NCBI GenBank assembly: GCA_903813345.2
Contig: CAIIXF020000001.1
Location: 10,267,598-10,331,597 of the forward strand
Length of the DNA: 64,000 nucleotides
Reading direction: 5' to 3'
DNA from: Owenia fusiformis
Lineage: Eukaryota > Annelida > Polychaeta > Sabellida > Oweniidae
Shown here: one piece after another, positions 45,201 through 60,200 of the stretch
How the letters are laid out: each line of letters starts with the position of its first letter
Numbering within the stretch: the stretch's first letter is position 1
Translations under genes and position numbers: made by a program
Notes under the pieces: model-generated
What the model was told of the DNA's origin: nothing
What the model saw: the letters and a program-made list of their open reading frames with translations, nothing else
The model's database searches: none

Positions 45201-48200
45201 CAGTCAATCAAGAAGACAATGACACAGGGGTGATGCCCAAGAAAGAACGATTTGTTGTATACCAATGTCATGGCCATTGTGCAGGGTGGGGAGACAGAAC
45301 ACGTTCTATCATCATAGCCTACCTCATTGCTCTACTGATGAAACGCTCCTTTATACTGGACATAACTGATCCATGTAGTCTAGATGGTGTACTTGTACCA
45401 AATAAAGTTAACTGGGCAAGGAGACTACCAAATGGGCTTTCCATTGTTGATGTAGAACACTATGTTAATACATTGCCTTCAAAACCTTTCGCTGACTTAA
45501 TAAGCCAAGATAAAGACTTGAATGACATTTTCCCAGAAGATGTTGTTACCATAAAAAGCCCAATAGCAATAGTTGAACAGTTTGCACGAAATCCAAGACA
45601 TCACAAAGTGCTTGCATCATTGGGGTATGATATGTCAAGGTTTACTCAATGTAGAATGTATGCTATATTTTATGATGAAATTTTCAAGTTGAGTCCAAAA
45701 CTCCAACATGAGCTTGATATATTTATATCAAAATCCAAAATACAGGAAGGTGGTCAGCTAATATGTGCACAGTTGAGAATGGGAGGCCCATATATAAAAG
45801 GAGACATGAAATTTAACGACATGGAAGACCTTACAGTTGTGTGGGATTACATTAAACAATGTATAACTCCTGATACAACTGTGTTCATCACATCTGATGC
45901 TAATGAAGTCAGGCAACAGGCAAAGAAAATATTTTCTAAAAGATGGATTGATCATGAGGGGTTTTCATCTCACATAGGATCTGGGGAAAGGGAGTTAAGA
46001 TGTAAAGGACAGAGGAAAACTATTTTAGATTTCCATTCGTTGGCCCTTTGCGATTCGTTGATTGTAAGCACTGGGACTTATGGCCAGTTGGCAGCTTATA
46101 GAAGACAGCAAGGATTCAATGACTTTCACATTTTTAGCAAGAAGAAGATACACTAAACGTCATTTCTGGAACACCAGGCCAGGAAGGTGTTATTCCTAGC
46201 ACCTGATTAAATAGCACTACCTCTGCTTTTGCGTTTATTTCAGACAACAGTTCCAGTTGTTACATTGCTTAAAACTTCTTGAAGACAATAAAATTTGGTT
46301 TCATATTCAAATAAATCTTTTTTCAAAAGTGCAAAAATGTGTATATATGACAAGGATTGATATCACAGGGTGGGAATGTCTAGTTTTGGTAAAGCCTAAA
46401 TCACTTCAAAATCTTGAAAAAGTGCAAGTTAATTTTGCACATTTATTTCAGAATGTGGTCTATATCTAAAAAAGGGTCTTGGCCATATTTACAGTAATTT
46501 GGCACTATTCATCCACCATATTTAGTATTTCCAACATGCTTGTATGTTTTTCACTCTATTTTGGGGAATATAAACAAGTTTTGTTTCACTATACATTAAA
46601 AAGTATAATTGATATAAATGACTTCAAATTAAAAATTTGGTTTCTGAACTCAAAGATGTCAATTTGGAATTGAACTTAGTGCTAGTTTGAGATTATTTCA
46701 TGATATAAATGCAAAATGAAAATAAAGTACTTACATTTATCACATATACAAGGCACCAATCCTTTGCTCTCACAGAAATTCACGCAAGCCCCATTTATAC
46801 AAGTACCATTCTCTACGCACTCTGTACCATTATCTTTGCTTATGGGTGGTGGACAGACAGTGGTTCTCCCATCACAGTAAGCTTTACCCTCACACGTGGC
46901 ATCAATTTCTGCCTCTTCTTGACACACCTCAGTAGTTGGGGCAATCTGACAGCCAATGCAGCATACCGTATTGTAAGAACTGTAATAAGAATTCAGACAT
47001 CATTTTATACAAATCTATACATGCATAACGTGCAAATACATCAGGACATCAATGGTTCTCTGCAAACTTCTAGCATCATTTTAATACACATCTTTCCATT
47101 TGAATTCTGAAAATTAATCATCGGATATTTGGGGAAAAACTTGACATTGCTATAAAAATGCCCAAGAACAAGTGTACTAACCTGCACTTTGCATTTGGTC
47201 TGAGATAACAGTTAGGAGTACAACAAGGGTCCATATCCTTCTTTCCATTAACGCCAGCATCACATTCCTCTCCCTCCTCCACCTTAGAGTTACCACAGAA
47301 CTTAGCAGCTTTCTCTGAAACAAGAGGATTTGACTTTTCAATATACTTCCTCATGCTTTTAAATTCATAGTTTTATTTATATTATAGATTCATTGCTAAC
47401 TGTAAAAGGATCTGAAAAGAGACTATGTTTAAATTCCTCTCATTGAAATTACGATGACAGCAATAAATAGTGTAACATTTTGGCAGTAAAAAGCATATAT
47501 GATAATGTCCACCTTACAATTCTAATTTTATTTTCTAAAAATACTTTGAAATATCTGAGTTACCGATAATCAAGCTACAATTCATTAAAACAAAAAAAAT
47601 TACGCAGGAAATTCTATAGTTCTATATGTAAAAAGAAGTAATAAGCTTGAACTTCTAAAACTTCCGAAAAAACAAAGCCTAATGTTGACAGAGGGAACAC
47701 TTTTCTTATCACAATTATATATACACCTTTCCATTAGCAGTCCAACATAATGGCCAGGTTATAGAACGTCTACTTACGTGTGAAACAGAAATCTGATTTT
47801 GCCTCCAATACACTGGAAACAAACCTCTTACTGCATGGAGAGAAATACTGAAAGAAACAAGACATGATGACACTCAGATAACAGTTTTTACCATGAACAA
47901 ACTAATGAGTAAAATGTCATTTGTTTAAAAAATATGGATTTCAATTCACAAGATGTATTGGAGTTTTTATAATCTGTGCATGTTCCAGCAAATTCAAAAC
48001 TTGTGTCTGACAAATATTCATATACGCCAACTCAATATATTCATATTCATACATATGGGTGGTAAAAAATTAAGGAGTGAGTTATCAAATTAAAAGAATG
48101 GTTAATTAAATCATCTTAAATTCAAACTATCTCCCGAAGAGATGGAGTGATTAAATATGTGCCCCTACTACATGATTTGTCAATATTTTGGATTATTATT

Positions 48201-51200
48201 TAAAATAAATATATTATTTAAAATAGATATATCATTTAAACGTAGGCAATCATTAACTGAATGATACAGACATATTTGCAATGTTTCCCTACCTTATTAT
48301 TTGTGTCATATCCAGAGACTGAGTAGGCATACATGATGTACTTGCCATTATCAAAAGAGCCGGGTGAACAGGCCGCAGTATCAGGGTCATGCTCCGAGCC
48401 CCAGTTATGACCAAACTCTAGAATAGACGTCATCTGGATTAATACTTATATATTGAATGATGCAAATTGTCATGATCAGATTCTATAACAGTCTATTGTA
48501 ACAGTCAAGATTGCAGAGTTAAAATATGATTGAAATATATTCTATGTGTACTCTATTGCAAACCCTTCTGTGCTGTTTATAAGCAATGTTCCAAAGGGAA
48601 TAATACAGAAAGTATGGTTAACAAACAGGTTATATATTTTTAATTGAAAGTATTGTTCTCCACAATTGGATTGATGACACAAAAACCAATTTCAATGCTA
48701 TTGTCTGCTTAGTAGATACAGTTTAGTATTACAAACCATGAGCTGTAACAAGGTCAGCCTCTTGTGTCAGAATGCGATTGCCATAGCGATTAAGAGCACT
48801 ACTCCATCCTGTGTTCAGGTACAGTGTGTACCCACCCTTGAAATATGCTGGAATAGTACATATTTAAGATATAGAAATCCTTCCTCAATGCAAAAATTTG
48901 CAATGTTACAAAGTACTAATTTGCATGTGCAAATGTACTAAAATTACCAGGGAATTTGGCAGTGACTTAATTTGGCAGACTTAAACAATTTCCAAATTGA
49001 AACACCTGCCAAGCACAGTATTTGTCATCTCCTTTTATTTAACTATTTAGTATTTACCCTCTCAACAATTTTATGATATAACCAGCTGATGAGCAAATAA
49101 GAGATTGACAATTCAATCAATGGCTATATAGAAACATTATTATCATAATAAATATAGTAATATATGATTTATTTAACAATAATTAAAATGTTTAAAGAAA
49201 TAATGAACATAATAAAACATGTTTTATCAAGATAAATATGTATTATTTTTATTAATATTGTTAATGTTATAGTTAGGGTAGAAAGATCGTGGGAAGAGGG
49301 GTTAACTGATGAAAGCGAAGAGGAAAGAGCAAATAACTATTTTTCTAAATAAATCTAAAAATCTAGAAAAATGAATGTAATCACAAAATCACAATTACAA
49401 TAACAAATGTATATAAAGAAATCACAAGTGGTGAATAATTGAACAAATGACTATTTCCTACTATGATTAGAAAGATAAGCTTCTATGAATAAAGCTAAAA
49501 CATATAAGCTCAATTTTTGACACAGACAACTCGCAATGTGCCTAAATAGCTCACTGGAACTTGCTGGACATCTTTTATTGGAGGCAATGCAGAGTCAGTG
49601 TGTTCTGTTTTACTATTAAAATCTCAAAAATAAAAGATTCACATGTATAACTTCATTAATCTGAATTCTGGGCAAAGTTGCAAATAGCCTCATGGAGGAT
49701 TGTAACTAAGTACTCCATCCTATGATGAGATAACCCCATAAGGATGAACTTTGATACACTCATTTGCTTTCCTCGATGCTCCATGGTGCAACCCCTGTCC
49801 CTTTCTATGACTATTACTTCCTGCTGGTATTTGCTTATATAAAGTGTCCCACAATGCAAAAACAAAATTTGAATTAAGTGGCACCCACCCACCCATCAGT
49901 ACAAGGTGACGACAATTAGATGAAAAATTAGAATTAGATTCTAATTTAGATAAAAAATTAAAAATCTCAGGGATGATAGATATATGTTTATTTCACCCAG
50001 ACACCCATCCACCGTTTTATGGTAGTACTATGTGCATCCGTCCATCACCATTTTATAAATCTATTGAATGGAAGTTACCAAAATGGAGGTTATAAATGTG
50101 TTTCATATCAATAATGGATGAGCTGATGAACATGGATACAACAACATATGCTGATGAACATGGACACAACAACATATGCTGATGAACATGGACACAACAA
50201 CATATGCTGATGAACATGGACAAAACAACATATGCTGTTGAACATGGATATAACAGCATATGCTGATGAACATGGATACAACATATGCTGATGAACATGG
50301 ACACGACAATAAATGCTGATGAACATGGATACAACAACATATACTGATGAACATTAATACAACAACATATGCTGATGAACATGGATACAACAACATATGC
50401 TGATGAACATGGATACAACAACATATGCTGGTGAACATGGATACAACAACATATGCTGATGACCATGGATACAACATTGACAACAGTGAGTTTATAACAC
50501 CAAATATTCTCCTTATCCCTAAATCCTTCATTTAAATAAAATGCTCAAACTAAATACTCGGGGTGGAAGGTGTGACAATTGTGCAAAAAATGACTTTTTG
50601 AGCTGGATGGAATTTCTGTGTATTTTTCATTCTATTAGGGTGTCCTGCATAAGGGATTTCGCCTGCGAAGCATATAACTCTTGCGAACATATCTAAATAT
50701 TGGTCCGAAGAAGACATACCTTGAATTTTTTCGAAAAAATTGGCTAAAAATGGAAACTACAAAAAGTTAAAATGTTCAACTCAAACAAAACTATAGCTAT
50801 TTAATATTAACACTATGTATTATTTAATGTTTTTCAGATGTTTAAGGACCTTCATTAGTGTACTAGTGTTTAGAAATAAGATAATTAAGGACAAAATTTG
50901 GCATTTTTGACCATTTTCGCTTTCAGCAGTAACATATAGTTCCTTATATCTTGAGTTTAATGTTGACTGGTTGTTGTAATTTTGATCAAATCTGTTCTTG
51001 TACATGTCTTCTTCCATTTAAGATACAAAAAATGTATATTGGACCACCAATGGTCATATTAGAGCTTTCAGATCTCCCCTACCCCATTTATTATGAAAAA
51101 TTACTGAAACATATGAAAATGTAAAATAACTTGAATTTATAGACTTTAACAATGTTGTAGCTATTCTATATCAATATTTTGTATTATTTAATGTTTTTCA

Positions 51201-54200
51201 GATATTTCAGAACCTTTTATTGGTATACTAGTGCCTAGAAATGAGACATTTAAGGACAAAACTTGGCATTTTTTAATCATTTTAGCTTTCAGCAGTAACA
51301 TATAGTTCCTCATATATTGAGTTTTATGCTTACTGGTTGTTGCAATTTTAATCAGATCTGTTCTCGTAGATGTCTTCTTCCATTTAAGGTATAGAAAATG
51401 TATAGTGGACCACCAATGGTCATATTAGAGCTTTCAGATCTCCCCTACCCCATTTATAATGAAAAATTATAAGAAAAATATGAAAATATAAAATAACTTG
51501 AAACTATAAACTTTAGTTAAGTTGTAGCTATTCTATATCAATATTATGTGTTATTTAATCTTTTTAAGATAATTTAGAACCTTTATTGGTAAACAAGTGC
51601 CTAGAAATGAGACATTTAAGGACAAAACATGGCTTTTTTACCATTTTCACTTTCAGCAATAACATATAGGTCCTTATATCTTGAGTTTAATGCTGACTGG
51701 TTGGTGCATTTTTCGTCAAATTTGTTCTTGTAGATGTCTTGTTTCATTTACGATATAAAAAAATGTATAGTGGATGACCAATGTTCATAATGAGCTTTCA
51801 GATCTCCCCTACCCCATTCATTAGGAAAAATGACCGGAAAATATTAATAAAAAGTAAAATAACTTCAAATTATGAACTTTTACAAAGTTGTACCTATTCT
51901 ATGTCAATAATATGTATTATTTAATCTTTTTCTGATGTTTCAGGACCCTCATTAGTATTCTAATGCCCAGAAATGAGATATTTAAGGACAAATCTTTTTT
52001 TTCATTTTCGCTTTCAGCAATAACGTATAGGTCCCTTTATATTGAGTTTTATGCTAACTGGTTGGTGCATTCTTGGTCAGATCTGTTCTTGTACATGTCT
52101 TCTTCCATTTAGGATATAAAAATGTATATTGGAAAACCAATGTTGATATTAGAGCTTTCATGTCTCCCCTGCCCCATTTATAATGTAAATGAAAAAGTAA
52201 TTTCAAATCATAAACTTTAACAAAATTGCAGCTATTCTCTATCAATACTATGTATTATTTAATGTAACCTTCATTTGATTACATGTATCTAAAATTTGGC
52301 GTTTTTAGCATTCTGCATTTAGCAGTAGCATATAATTTTCCACAATTATAATTCTTTGATGATAGATTCATATATGTTTTCTATTGAATCTGTCTTCTTT
52401 GATTTAAATTTAAGAAAATGTATGTAAGACAAACAATGTTTTTATTAGAGGTCTAAGATCTGCCCTCCACCATTTAATAAGAAAACCAACACAAATGTTA
52501 TTATTGCATGTTAATATTCGTAAACTTTTCAAAAGTTTAGCACATTTATTTGCACACTAAAATCAAAAAATGGCACATAAATGGGCAAAATGACAAATTT
52601 TTCACTTTCAGCAATAGTTGTTTATATTTTTAGTTGAATGGTGATTGTTGATATATTTTAGATCATATATATTCAATTATGTGTCTTGTTATCTTCAAAG
52701 CATGGAAAATGTGTTTTAAACACAAATATACATATTAGGGATAAAATTACTACACTACCATGTTTTTAAAAGATTACTCAAAAATAGAATAGTGCGAAAT
52801 AATTTTGTAACTTCACAGTTTACTCTCATATGAATCAAAGGATATGTCTATATATAAACATGATTGTTCACAACTCTCGAACTTAATCTAGCAACAGCCT
52901 GATTTTTCAAATCTCCCTGGTTCTATGTTAGAGCTGCATTTAAGTCATTTTAAAGGTCTAAGTTGCTCATGACACCACAAGCTATATATTCAGATATGTA
53001 AGATCTCTAAATAATTTTTATAGTTCTGAGAAACTCATCCTAAAATATTGTCCAACGATGTGCACTATGTTGTTTATTGCCACATGGACAGGTAGCAATA
53101 CACCCTTGACTAGAAACTTTGTATTTGCAATTTTCTCTGCCTTTTGCCATTTTACATTTGCCAATTGCCAAGGACATATGTTTTTTGTGTTGCTACGAAG
53201 GTTTGTTTGTGAGTACTGGTACAAGACACCCATCTTTGATATATCTTCAAATAGGTATTGCACTTTGAGATTCATAGTAATTTAGAATGCTACCTAAATG
53301 GAGGACATAAGAAACTTTAAGAGCTCAACTCTCATCCTCTTTGCAAGCAACAGACTGAATACAAATTCTCTCAACATTGAATTCCTTTGTCTTGTCTGCA
53401 GCACTGTAATAGACATGGGCCATAAGGAGAGTGTCAACTTCTTCATTTCACAATGTTTGCATTTACCAAAATATCCCCAAGCCCAATATCCATCATGAAC
53501 TTCCTAATTACACCACCCTTAGGTGTAATATGGAAATCACCAAGCCTTTGACAACATTGCAATTGATATGAGGGAATCACTCAGATGCGAGTAGGTAGTT
53601 ACCAGTTTTGCCACCAGGTGGCTGATTCGGGGGAAATAACATGGCAGGGTATTACAAAATTCCCTTAAACTTGAATATGCATCAGTTTTAGTGGTTCACT
53701 TTTCAAATTACCCTTATGTATGTTATAGTTATACAAATTAAAATAAGTCCAGGAAAAGAAAATATTATCTGCCCAACACAAGAAAAGATATTTCACTTTT
53801 TGTAGTTTTACAACATGGGGTTATGGGGAATCTCCACGACCTAGAAGTCACATTTTCAAAGAAAATTAAATTTTCAAAGTTGATCAACTCTTTTCAAAAC
53901 CACACTTTTAGATGTAATTTTATATGTAGATTCCAAATATGGCACCAGTTTGATTGAATTGTTAATTTTTTTTAATGACGTAAATCAAGATTATTTCTAC
54001 TCGCATCAAGGATATTCAACCAATATGGCTTGATCACTGGTTATGATTATCACACTACTATACCCCATTACATTTTAATATGTTCCTAGTGTTCTACTAT
54101 ACATTGCATAGATTCATGAGCAGTTTGCAACGTATTATTACCAGAAAGCCCAAATAGACAAAGATAGAGAATACCCGCCCCATTTGCAACTCAACTTTAA

Positions 54201-57200
54201 ATGTCTAATTTTTAGACTTGTATACTCATGAAGTTCCTGAAACATCTGAAAATATCAAATAATACATAGTATTGATCTAGAATAGCGACAACTTTCTTAA
54301 AGTCTATACTTTGAAATTGTTTGGTTTTTATATTTCTGGTTATTTTTTCAAAATGGGGTAGGGGAGATATGTAAGCTCTCGTGTAATGTCAGGCTGTCCT
54401 TACATGTTTAAATACCTTAAATCAAAGTAGGCAGGCAAAAAAACAGATTTGTTCAAGAATCCATCAACCAATCAGCATAAAACTCAAGATAAAAGGAAAT
54501 ACAGTAATGTTATTGCTAAACGTGGAATTTTGTTCTTAAATGTATAATTTTTAGACACTAGTATATTAATGAAGGTCCTGAAACATTAATTATTCCATTC
54601 AATAACACATAAGGAATGGCTACATCTTTGTTAAAGTTTATACTGGTAATTTGAAGTTATTTTTTATATTTTCTGGTCATCTTCCCTAATAAATGGGGTA
54701 GGGGAGATCTGAAAGCTCTAATACGAACATTGTTTGTCCACTATACATTATCAATACCTTAAATGGAAGAAAACATGTTCAAGAACAGATTTAATCAAAA
54801 ATGCATCAACCAGTCAGCATAAAACTCAAGATATAAGGATTTATATGTTATTGCTGAAAGCAGCATTGATTAAAAAATGCCAAGTTTTGTCCTTAAATGT
54901 CTCATTTCTAGTCACTTGAATACCAATAAAGGTTTTTAAAAATCTTAAAAACGTTAAATAACACATAATATTGATATAGAACAGCTACAACTTTATTAAA
55001 GTTTATAATTTCAAGTTATTTTACATTTTCATATTTCTCGTTTATTTTCCATAATAGATGGGGTAGGGGATATCTGAAAGCTTTAATATGAACATTGTTT
55101 GTCTACTATACATTTTCTATATCTTAAACGGAAGAAGACATGCACAAGAACAGATTTAATTGAAAATGAAACAATCAGACAGCATAAAACTCAAGATATG
55201 AGGAACTATATATTACTGCTGAAAGCGAAAATGATAAAAAAAAATGCAAAGTTTTGTCCTTAAATGTCTCATTTCTAGCCACTTGTATACTGATAAAGGT
55301 TCTGAAATATCTTAAAAACATTAAATAACACATAATATTTATATAGAATAGCTACAACTTTGTTAAAGTTTATAATGTCAAGTTATTTTATTTTTCATAT
55401 TTTTGGGTAATTTTGTATAATAAATGGGGTAGGGGAGATCTGAAAGCTCTAATATGAACATTGGTTGTCCACTATACATTTTCTATACCTTAAATGGAAG
55501 AACACATGTACAAGCACAGATTTAATCAAAAATGCAAGAACCAGTCAGCATTAAACTCAAGATATAAGGAACTATATCTTAATGCTGAAAGCGAAAATGA
55601 TTAAAAAATGCCAAATTTTGTCCTTAAATGTCACATTTCTAGACACAAGTACACTAATGAAGGTCCTGAAACATCTGAGAAACCTTAAATAACACATAAT
55701 ATCGATATAGAATAGCTACAACTTTGTTTGAGTTGAACATTTCGACTTTTTGTAGTTTCCATTTTTAGCCATTTCTTTTCTAAAATATTCAAGGTATGTC
55801 TTCTTCGGAACAGTATTTAGATATGTTCGCAAGAGTTATATGCTTCGAGGCGAAATCCCTTATGCAGGACACCCTGATAGAATAAAAAATCAGTAGAAAT
55901 TCCATCCAGCTTAAAAAGTCATTTTTTCCTTAACGGAGCCTCTTAGAAAATTTTCCACCCCGAGTAAAAAGCTGTGCGAATCAACCAATAGCTGTGAGTG
56001 TGATGGGAAAACTATGGGTTTACATATTATGGGTTTACATATGTGATTACTGTGAACTACATTTACTTAAGTATATTCCAGTGAAAGTATTAAATCAATC
56101 ATGTACTGGATATTAAACTTGTATAATCTTGTTTTCAGACATTCAACAAGGCTAAAAGATCCAGTTACTATGTCATCATTAATTACAAGTGATGTGTTTT
56201 GACAAATTAAAATCAGGGTTGCTATGACATTTTCAAATCAATATTTCACAACCTTCTCTGACCACATTAGACAATTGCGAGGGGATTCATTGAACCATGA
56301 AAATAAAGATGAAAATTACTTTCTGTCTATACATGTACCATGTTATAAATTATTTTTATTTAATCAAATTAAAATTTTCATATTAATTATCACACAATGT
56401 AAAATCAAAATCAAACACCACATCAAAATGCCAAATACCATGCAAAATGCCATGTAATACTAATCAACATATGAAACAAGCCATTTTAATTGTGATTAAA
56501 AATGCAGCACCCATCTACATTTATATTAAGTGTGCAGAAATGACACATGTTATACACATACTGACATAATAGTAACAGTAAGACACTGCAAACCACACCC
56601 AACTAAAGCAACTCAAACTATGACACACTAAAAATTCATAATTGAATTGAATACGTTCATTTGAGCAGCCAGCCATCCTCCTATGCAGGTGTCTAGAAAC
56701 CATAGCTTCTTCTTCCCAAAAATGAAGAAGATTCTTCTTCCCAAAAATGAAGAAGAAATTCTGGATTTTGGAGCCCTGTGCTCGGAGGATGGCAGTCAGC
56801 ATATCGCATAATATTCCTCAAACTGAAGGCTTTTGTATCAAAGCCAAAAATAAACATATCTTTACATGCCTTTTATATGTCGCAATATAAAGCCCATTGT
56901 TATGTGTCACGTAGAATGTATTCATTCCAATTATTACTTTAGTACAATATTAATATCACTAGTTGCAAACAGGATTGTATTTATTATATAATTTTCAAAG
57001 GAAAACAGTGAATGACAAGACTGTACAATTAATGTGTTGCACATGTCCAAACTTGAACGATTAAAGACAATTTTAAAAATACTTTCTTAAGTTATTAAAA
57101 ATGTTAACCAACACAAAACACAATGAAATCTGCAACTAGGTAACTAGGTAACTAAGGGACGCATGAAGCTGTCAATCACCTGATGAGCAGATCCCGCCCA

Positions 57201-60200
57201 CTGAGTAAGATCGAGGTGATGCGATATACGCTAGGCCTAACACGCCCCCTTCAAAGGGCAAATATGTAAAGAGATGGGACAAACAGAACTGCTTGTAATG
57301 AGAATCACGGCTAAACACCTGAAATTGAAAATCCCCGAATGTGTACATCCTGTTACGTTATTAAACATTACTTAAGCATTTTGGTCGTTCACTATTAGGG
57401 ATGCAATGCATTAGCTCAGCTATGACTTTTGTATTTCATCTGAAATAAATAAACATTCTATGTTCAACCCTATTAAGATTTACCATGCAACTCTTAATGA
57501 TTTGACAGCCAATAAAGTTCTCGAAACAAACAGTTTGCCCATTAAAAAAATTCATCTCTCAGAACATATCATTTTTGAAACATCACCTAGTAGTTTTATA
57601 TTTTTTATCTTTTCCAAAAACCTGACAACCGTGAACTTTTGCAGAAGAGTCAATTTTATCATGTTAAATCAGCTTTCTATCTTCTGTTTTTCATTTGTAC
57701 TTAAAGCAGCTAAATTGTCAAATGATTAAGAGTCTGTAAGGACCCATGCATCTAACATTTCCATTTCCTGAAATCTAGGAAAGCAATGTGTATTAGTAAT
57801 GCTTTATGGTCATAGTTCAAAAAACAGCCATTCAAAACCTTCTAAAATGCATACAGTAAATCCAAGATGCAATCCCAAAACAATTTTCCAGCTTAATTCA
57901 AGGATAATCAAATGAGGCACTTGGCAGAGAAGTAGGAAGTGACCTCACGAAGCTAGACATTGTAGGGAATTGTGGGATGTACAGAGGAGATACACAGAGG
58001 ATTTATTGAAGCTGTTTGTTGATATGGGGTTTTGTTGAGCATTGAGAAACCCATACCCCATGCAGGAGAATGTGATACCCTATGAATATTATACACTTGG
58101 GAAAATACATACTATTTGTTAGATCCCAATAGACGAATCACTATGTTCAGAGAGGTAAGGATTTTTGATGGTATAAGACACTCACAATGAAAATATCTCA
58201 TATTAAAATATATGACAATTAAGGAGAAGGAGGTAGAACATGATGTATGAAAGACTTTATTATCATGTGACTTTATTATCATATGATTACAATTGATTAT
58301 CTGAATATGACATAATAATGTGTTATTTTAATAACAATTCTCCATGTTTCTTAATTTTTCATTGATGTAAAATTAATTGTGGCAGAAATTATAAATAATT
58401 AATTGAACTGATTAATCAAAATAATGAATGGATCGTGAATTCTAAATCTCTCCTCAAAAGCATGATAAGTGTGTCCCCCCAACCAATCACAATCATAAAA
58501 AGGAGCCAGATGGAGTCTGGGTGTGACCCCCCCCCCTTCATAATTGAAATATTGAATTATAATATCATGTGCCATTTCCTGAGCTGGAATATTCTACCCT
58601 CAATTAAACAATGTAAGGAGATGGAGCCTCAAAGAAACAGGTCATAAATTGTAACATGTTACTCAGTAGGCCTATAGCCATAGAAAATAGTTATGGGGTT
58701 AGTGATGTTAGTTAAACATGTGCCTTTAACAGAAGACTGTACATTAAACAGTAACTCATCCAACTCTTAACATCCAAGAAACCCTGACAGATCAGATAAT
58801 CCACAACATTGTTTCAATCTCTTTCATCATATTTAAGTCTCATCTTGTACATTTTGTAATCTTTAAACTTTCCAAAACGTCAATGTACTTTATATCTCAT
58901 CTTGTACATTCAGTAACCTTTAGAATTTTTCAAAACAGCCATTTTATATATTCAATAAATTCAATGTACTTTATAAGGGACACAATCATCAATATTGTAC
59001 CTAAAACTAATAAAATGGACAGCGTTGGATTTACATAGCTGCAGCATGTCAAATTAATTAGTTCCAGCTTTGCATAGCAGAAAACAGCTCCGAAAATCTT
59101 ATCAAGTAGTTTATATTGAAATGCACAGACAAGAAAAGTGAAACCCTTCCACCCATTCACAATAAGCAGAATGTATCAGAACTTGTCATTTTGAAGTCAA
59201 TAGAGAAAAAACAACTGGTGAAGAGACATCCCCTTCAGAAATCATCATTGAAACACTTGTTGAAAATTTGAAGAACAGTGCATATAGACTTATAGGAAAT
59301 GGCATACAATTACTTCAAAAGCACGGAGATCATCTTATCTGTCAGGATTCGAAACAATTTTTAGTTTGAACTCAATTTTGAACTCAATATCACAAAGGAT
59401 AGCCCAAAATGTGAAGTGGTGCATATAAAGATATAGAGTTAAGAGTTATCATGAGCAATTTTCACTTTAATCACTAAACTGTCAAAAAGCTGCCTAGAAA
59501 CAAGTATCTTGGAATCAGGGTGAAGGAGGAGTGCAATGTATGAATGGGCAATCGTAATATTGTTGCTAACATTCAATTATAGTAAATCATGCCATTTAAT
59601 ATATATGATGCCACTGGTACAATTTTACTGCATGTTGCTAATTTTGAAGAACTTCTTCAATTGTGTAAGCAATGCCATGTTTATAACTTGTGTCATCATA
59701 AATCTAAACCATCTTCATTCACTCGGCTCACATCAGTGGTCTGAATGCAGAGAATACTGAGTGTGCGAAGATGGAATCTAACCATTATATGCTGGCTTCA
59801 CTGATGTAACAGAATTTATAGGATATGATTATCCAAATGAGTTTGTTCTTAAGATGAGTAGAATAGACATTCACACCCTGGTTTCAAGATAAATGTTCAG
59901 GGAACTATATGCTTTTATTTTTTTGACAATTTCTGACATTATTTTCATTCTCAAACTCAGTACAGACATGTTTATGCATGAGACACAGAGAGGCTGTTAT
60001 ACCTTTTGTACATACTCCCCCAGGAGTGTTGATATCAGGGGAACCAACATAAGACAAGCCCAACATGCCTATATCTCCCGATTCTACTGCCTGCGCAGTC
60101 ATTAAATGCGCGAGACAAAATGCACTAAAATCATTACGTGAGAACACCTACAATGATAAATTAAGTAAAGGTTATCCTCAAATCTAATATCAATTTAGAC

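Larger units (their letters stand above)
50555..55966. mobile_element. Foldback-like element II, ~5.4 kb, arms made of inverted ~365-bp repeat arrays
   Basis: Outer ends TACTCGGGGTGGAA (50555) and TTCCACCCCGAGTA (to 55966) are exact inverted repeats. Inward, AAGGGATTTCGCCT and GAAGAAGACATACCTTGAA of the left arm recur reversed at about 55845 and 55790. The left arm then has about five direct copies of a ~365-bp unit, marked by ATGTCTTCTTCCATTTAA at about 51006, 51370, 51735, 52098 and 52390, and by CAGATCTCCCCTACCCCATT. The right arm has about four reversed copies, with AATGGGGTAGGGGAGATCTG and TTAAATGGAAGAAGACATG forms at about 54418, 54762, 55128 and 55490. The centre (about 52.9-54.0 kb) holds a coding-like remnant and a MITE. 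Resembles the architecture of foldback/TU-type elements; no transposase recognised. Confidence 0.85.
48848..60002 (-). other. 11.2-kb ADAM17 intron
   Basis: Largest intron seen. It contains the 28-bp minisatellite, the foldback-like element II with a nested MITE, and about 4 kb (56-60 kb) of AT-rich DNA in which I see no gene. That part has a GC-richer patch at 57120-57260 and a duplicated CTTCTTCCCAAAAATGAAGAAG block at 56704-56757. Confidence 0.7.

Noticed and set aside
46709-47110. 133-residue plus-strand frame
   Set aside because: It is the antisense shadow of the ADAM17 disintegrin exon at 46735-46979.
50053-50531. Overlapping minus-strand frames of 137, 142 and 72 residues rich in His, Val, Ser and Cys
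   Set aside because: They are translations of a stop-free 28-bp minisatellite in three frames inside an ADAM17 intron.
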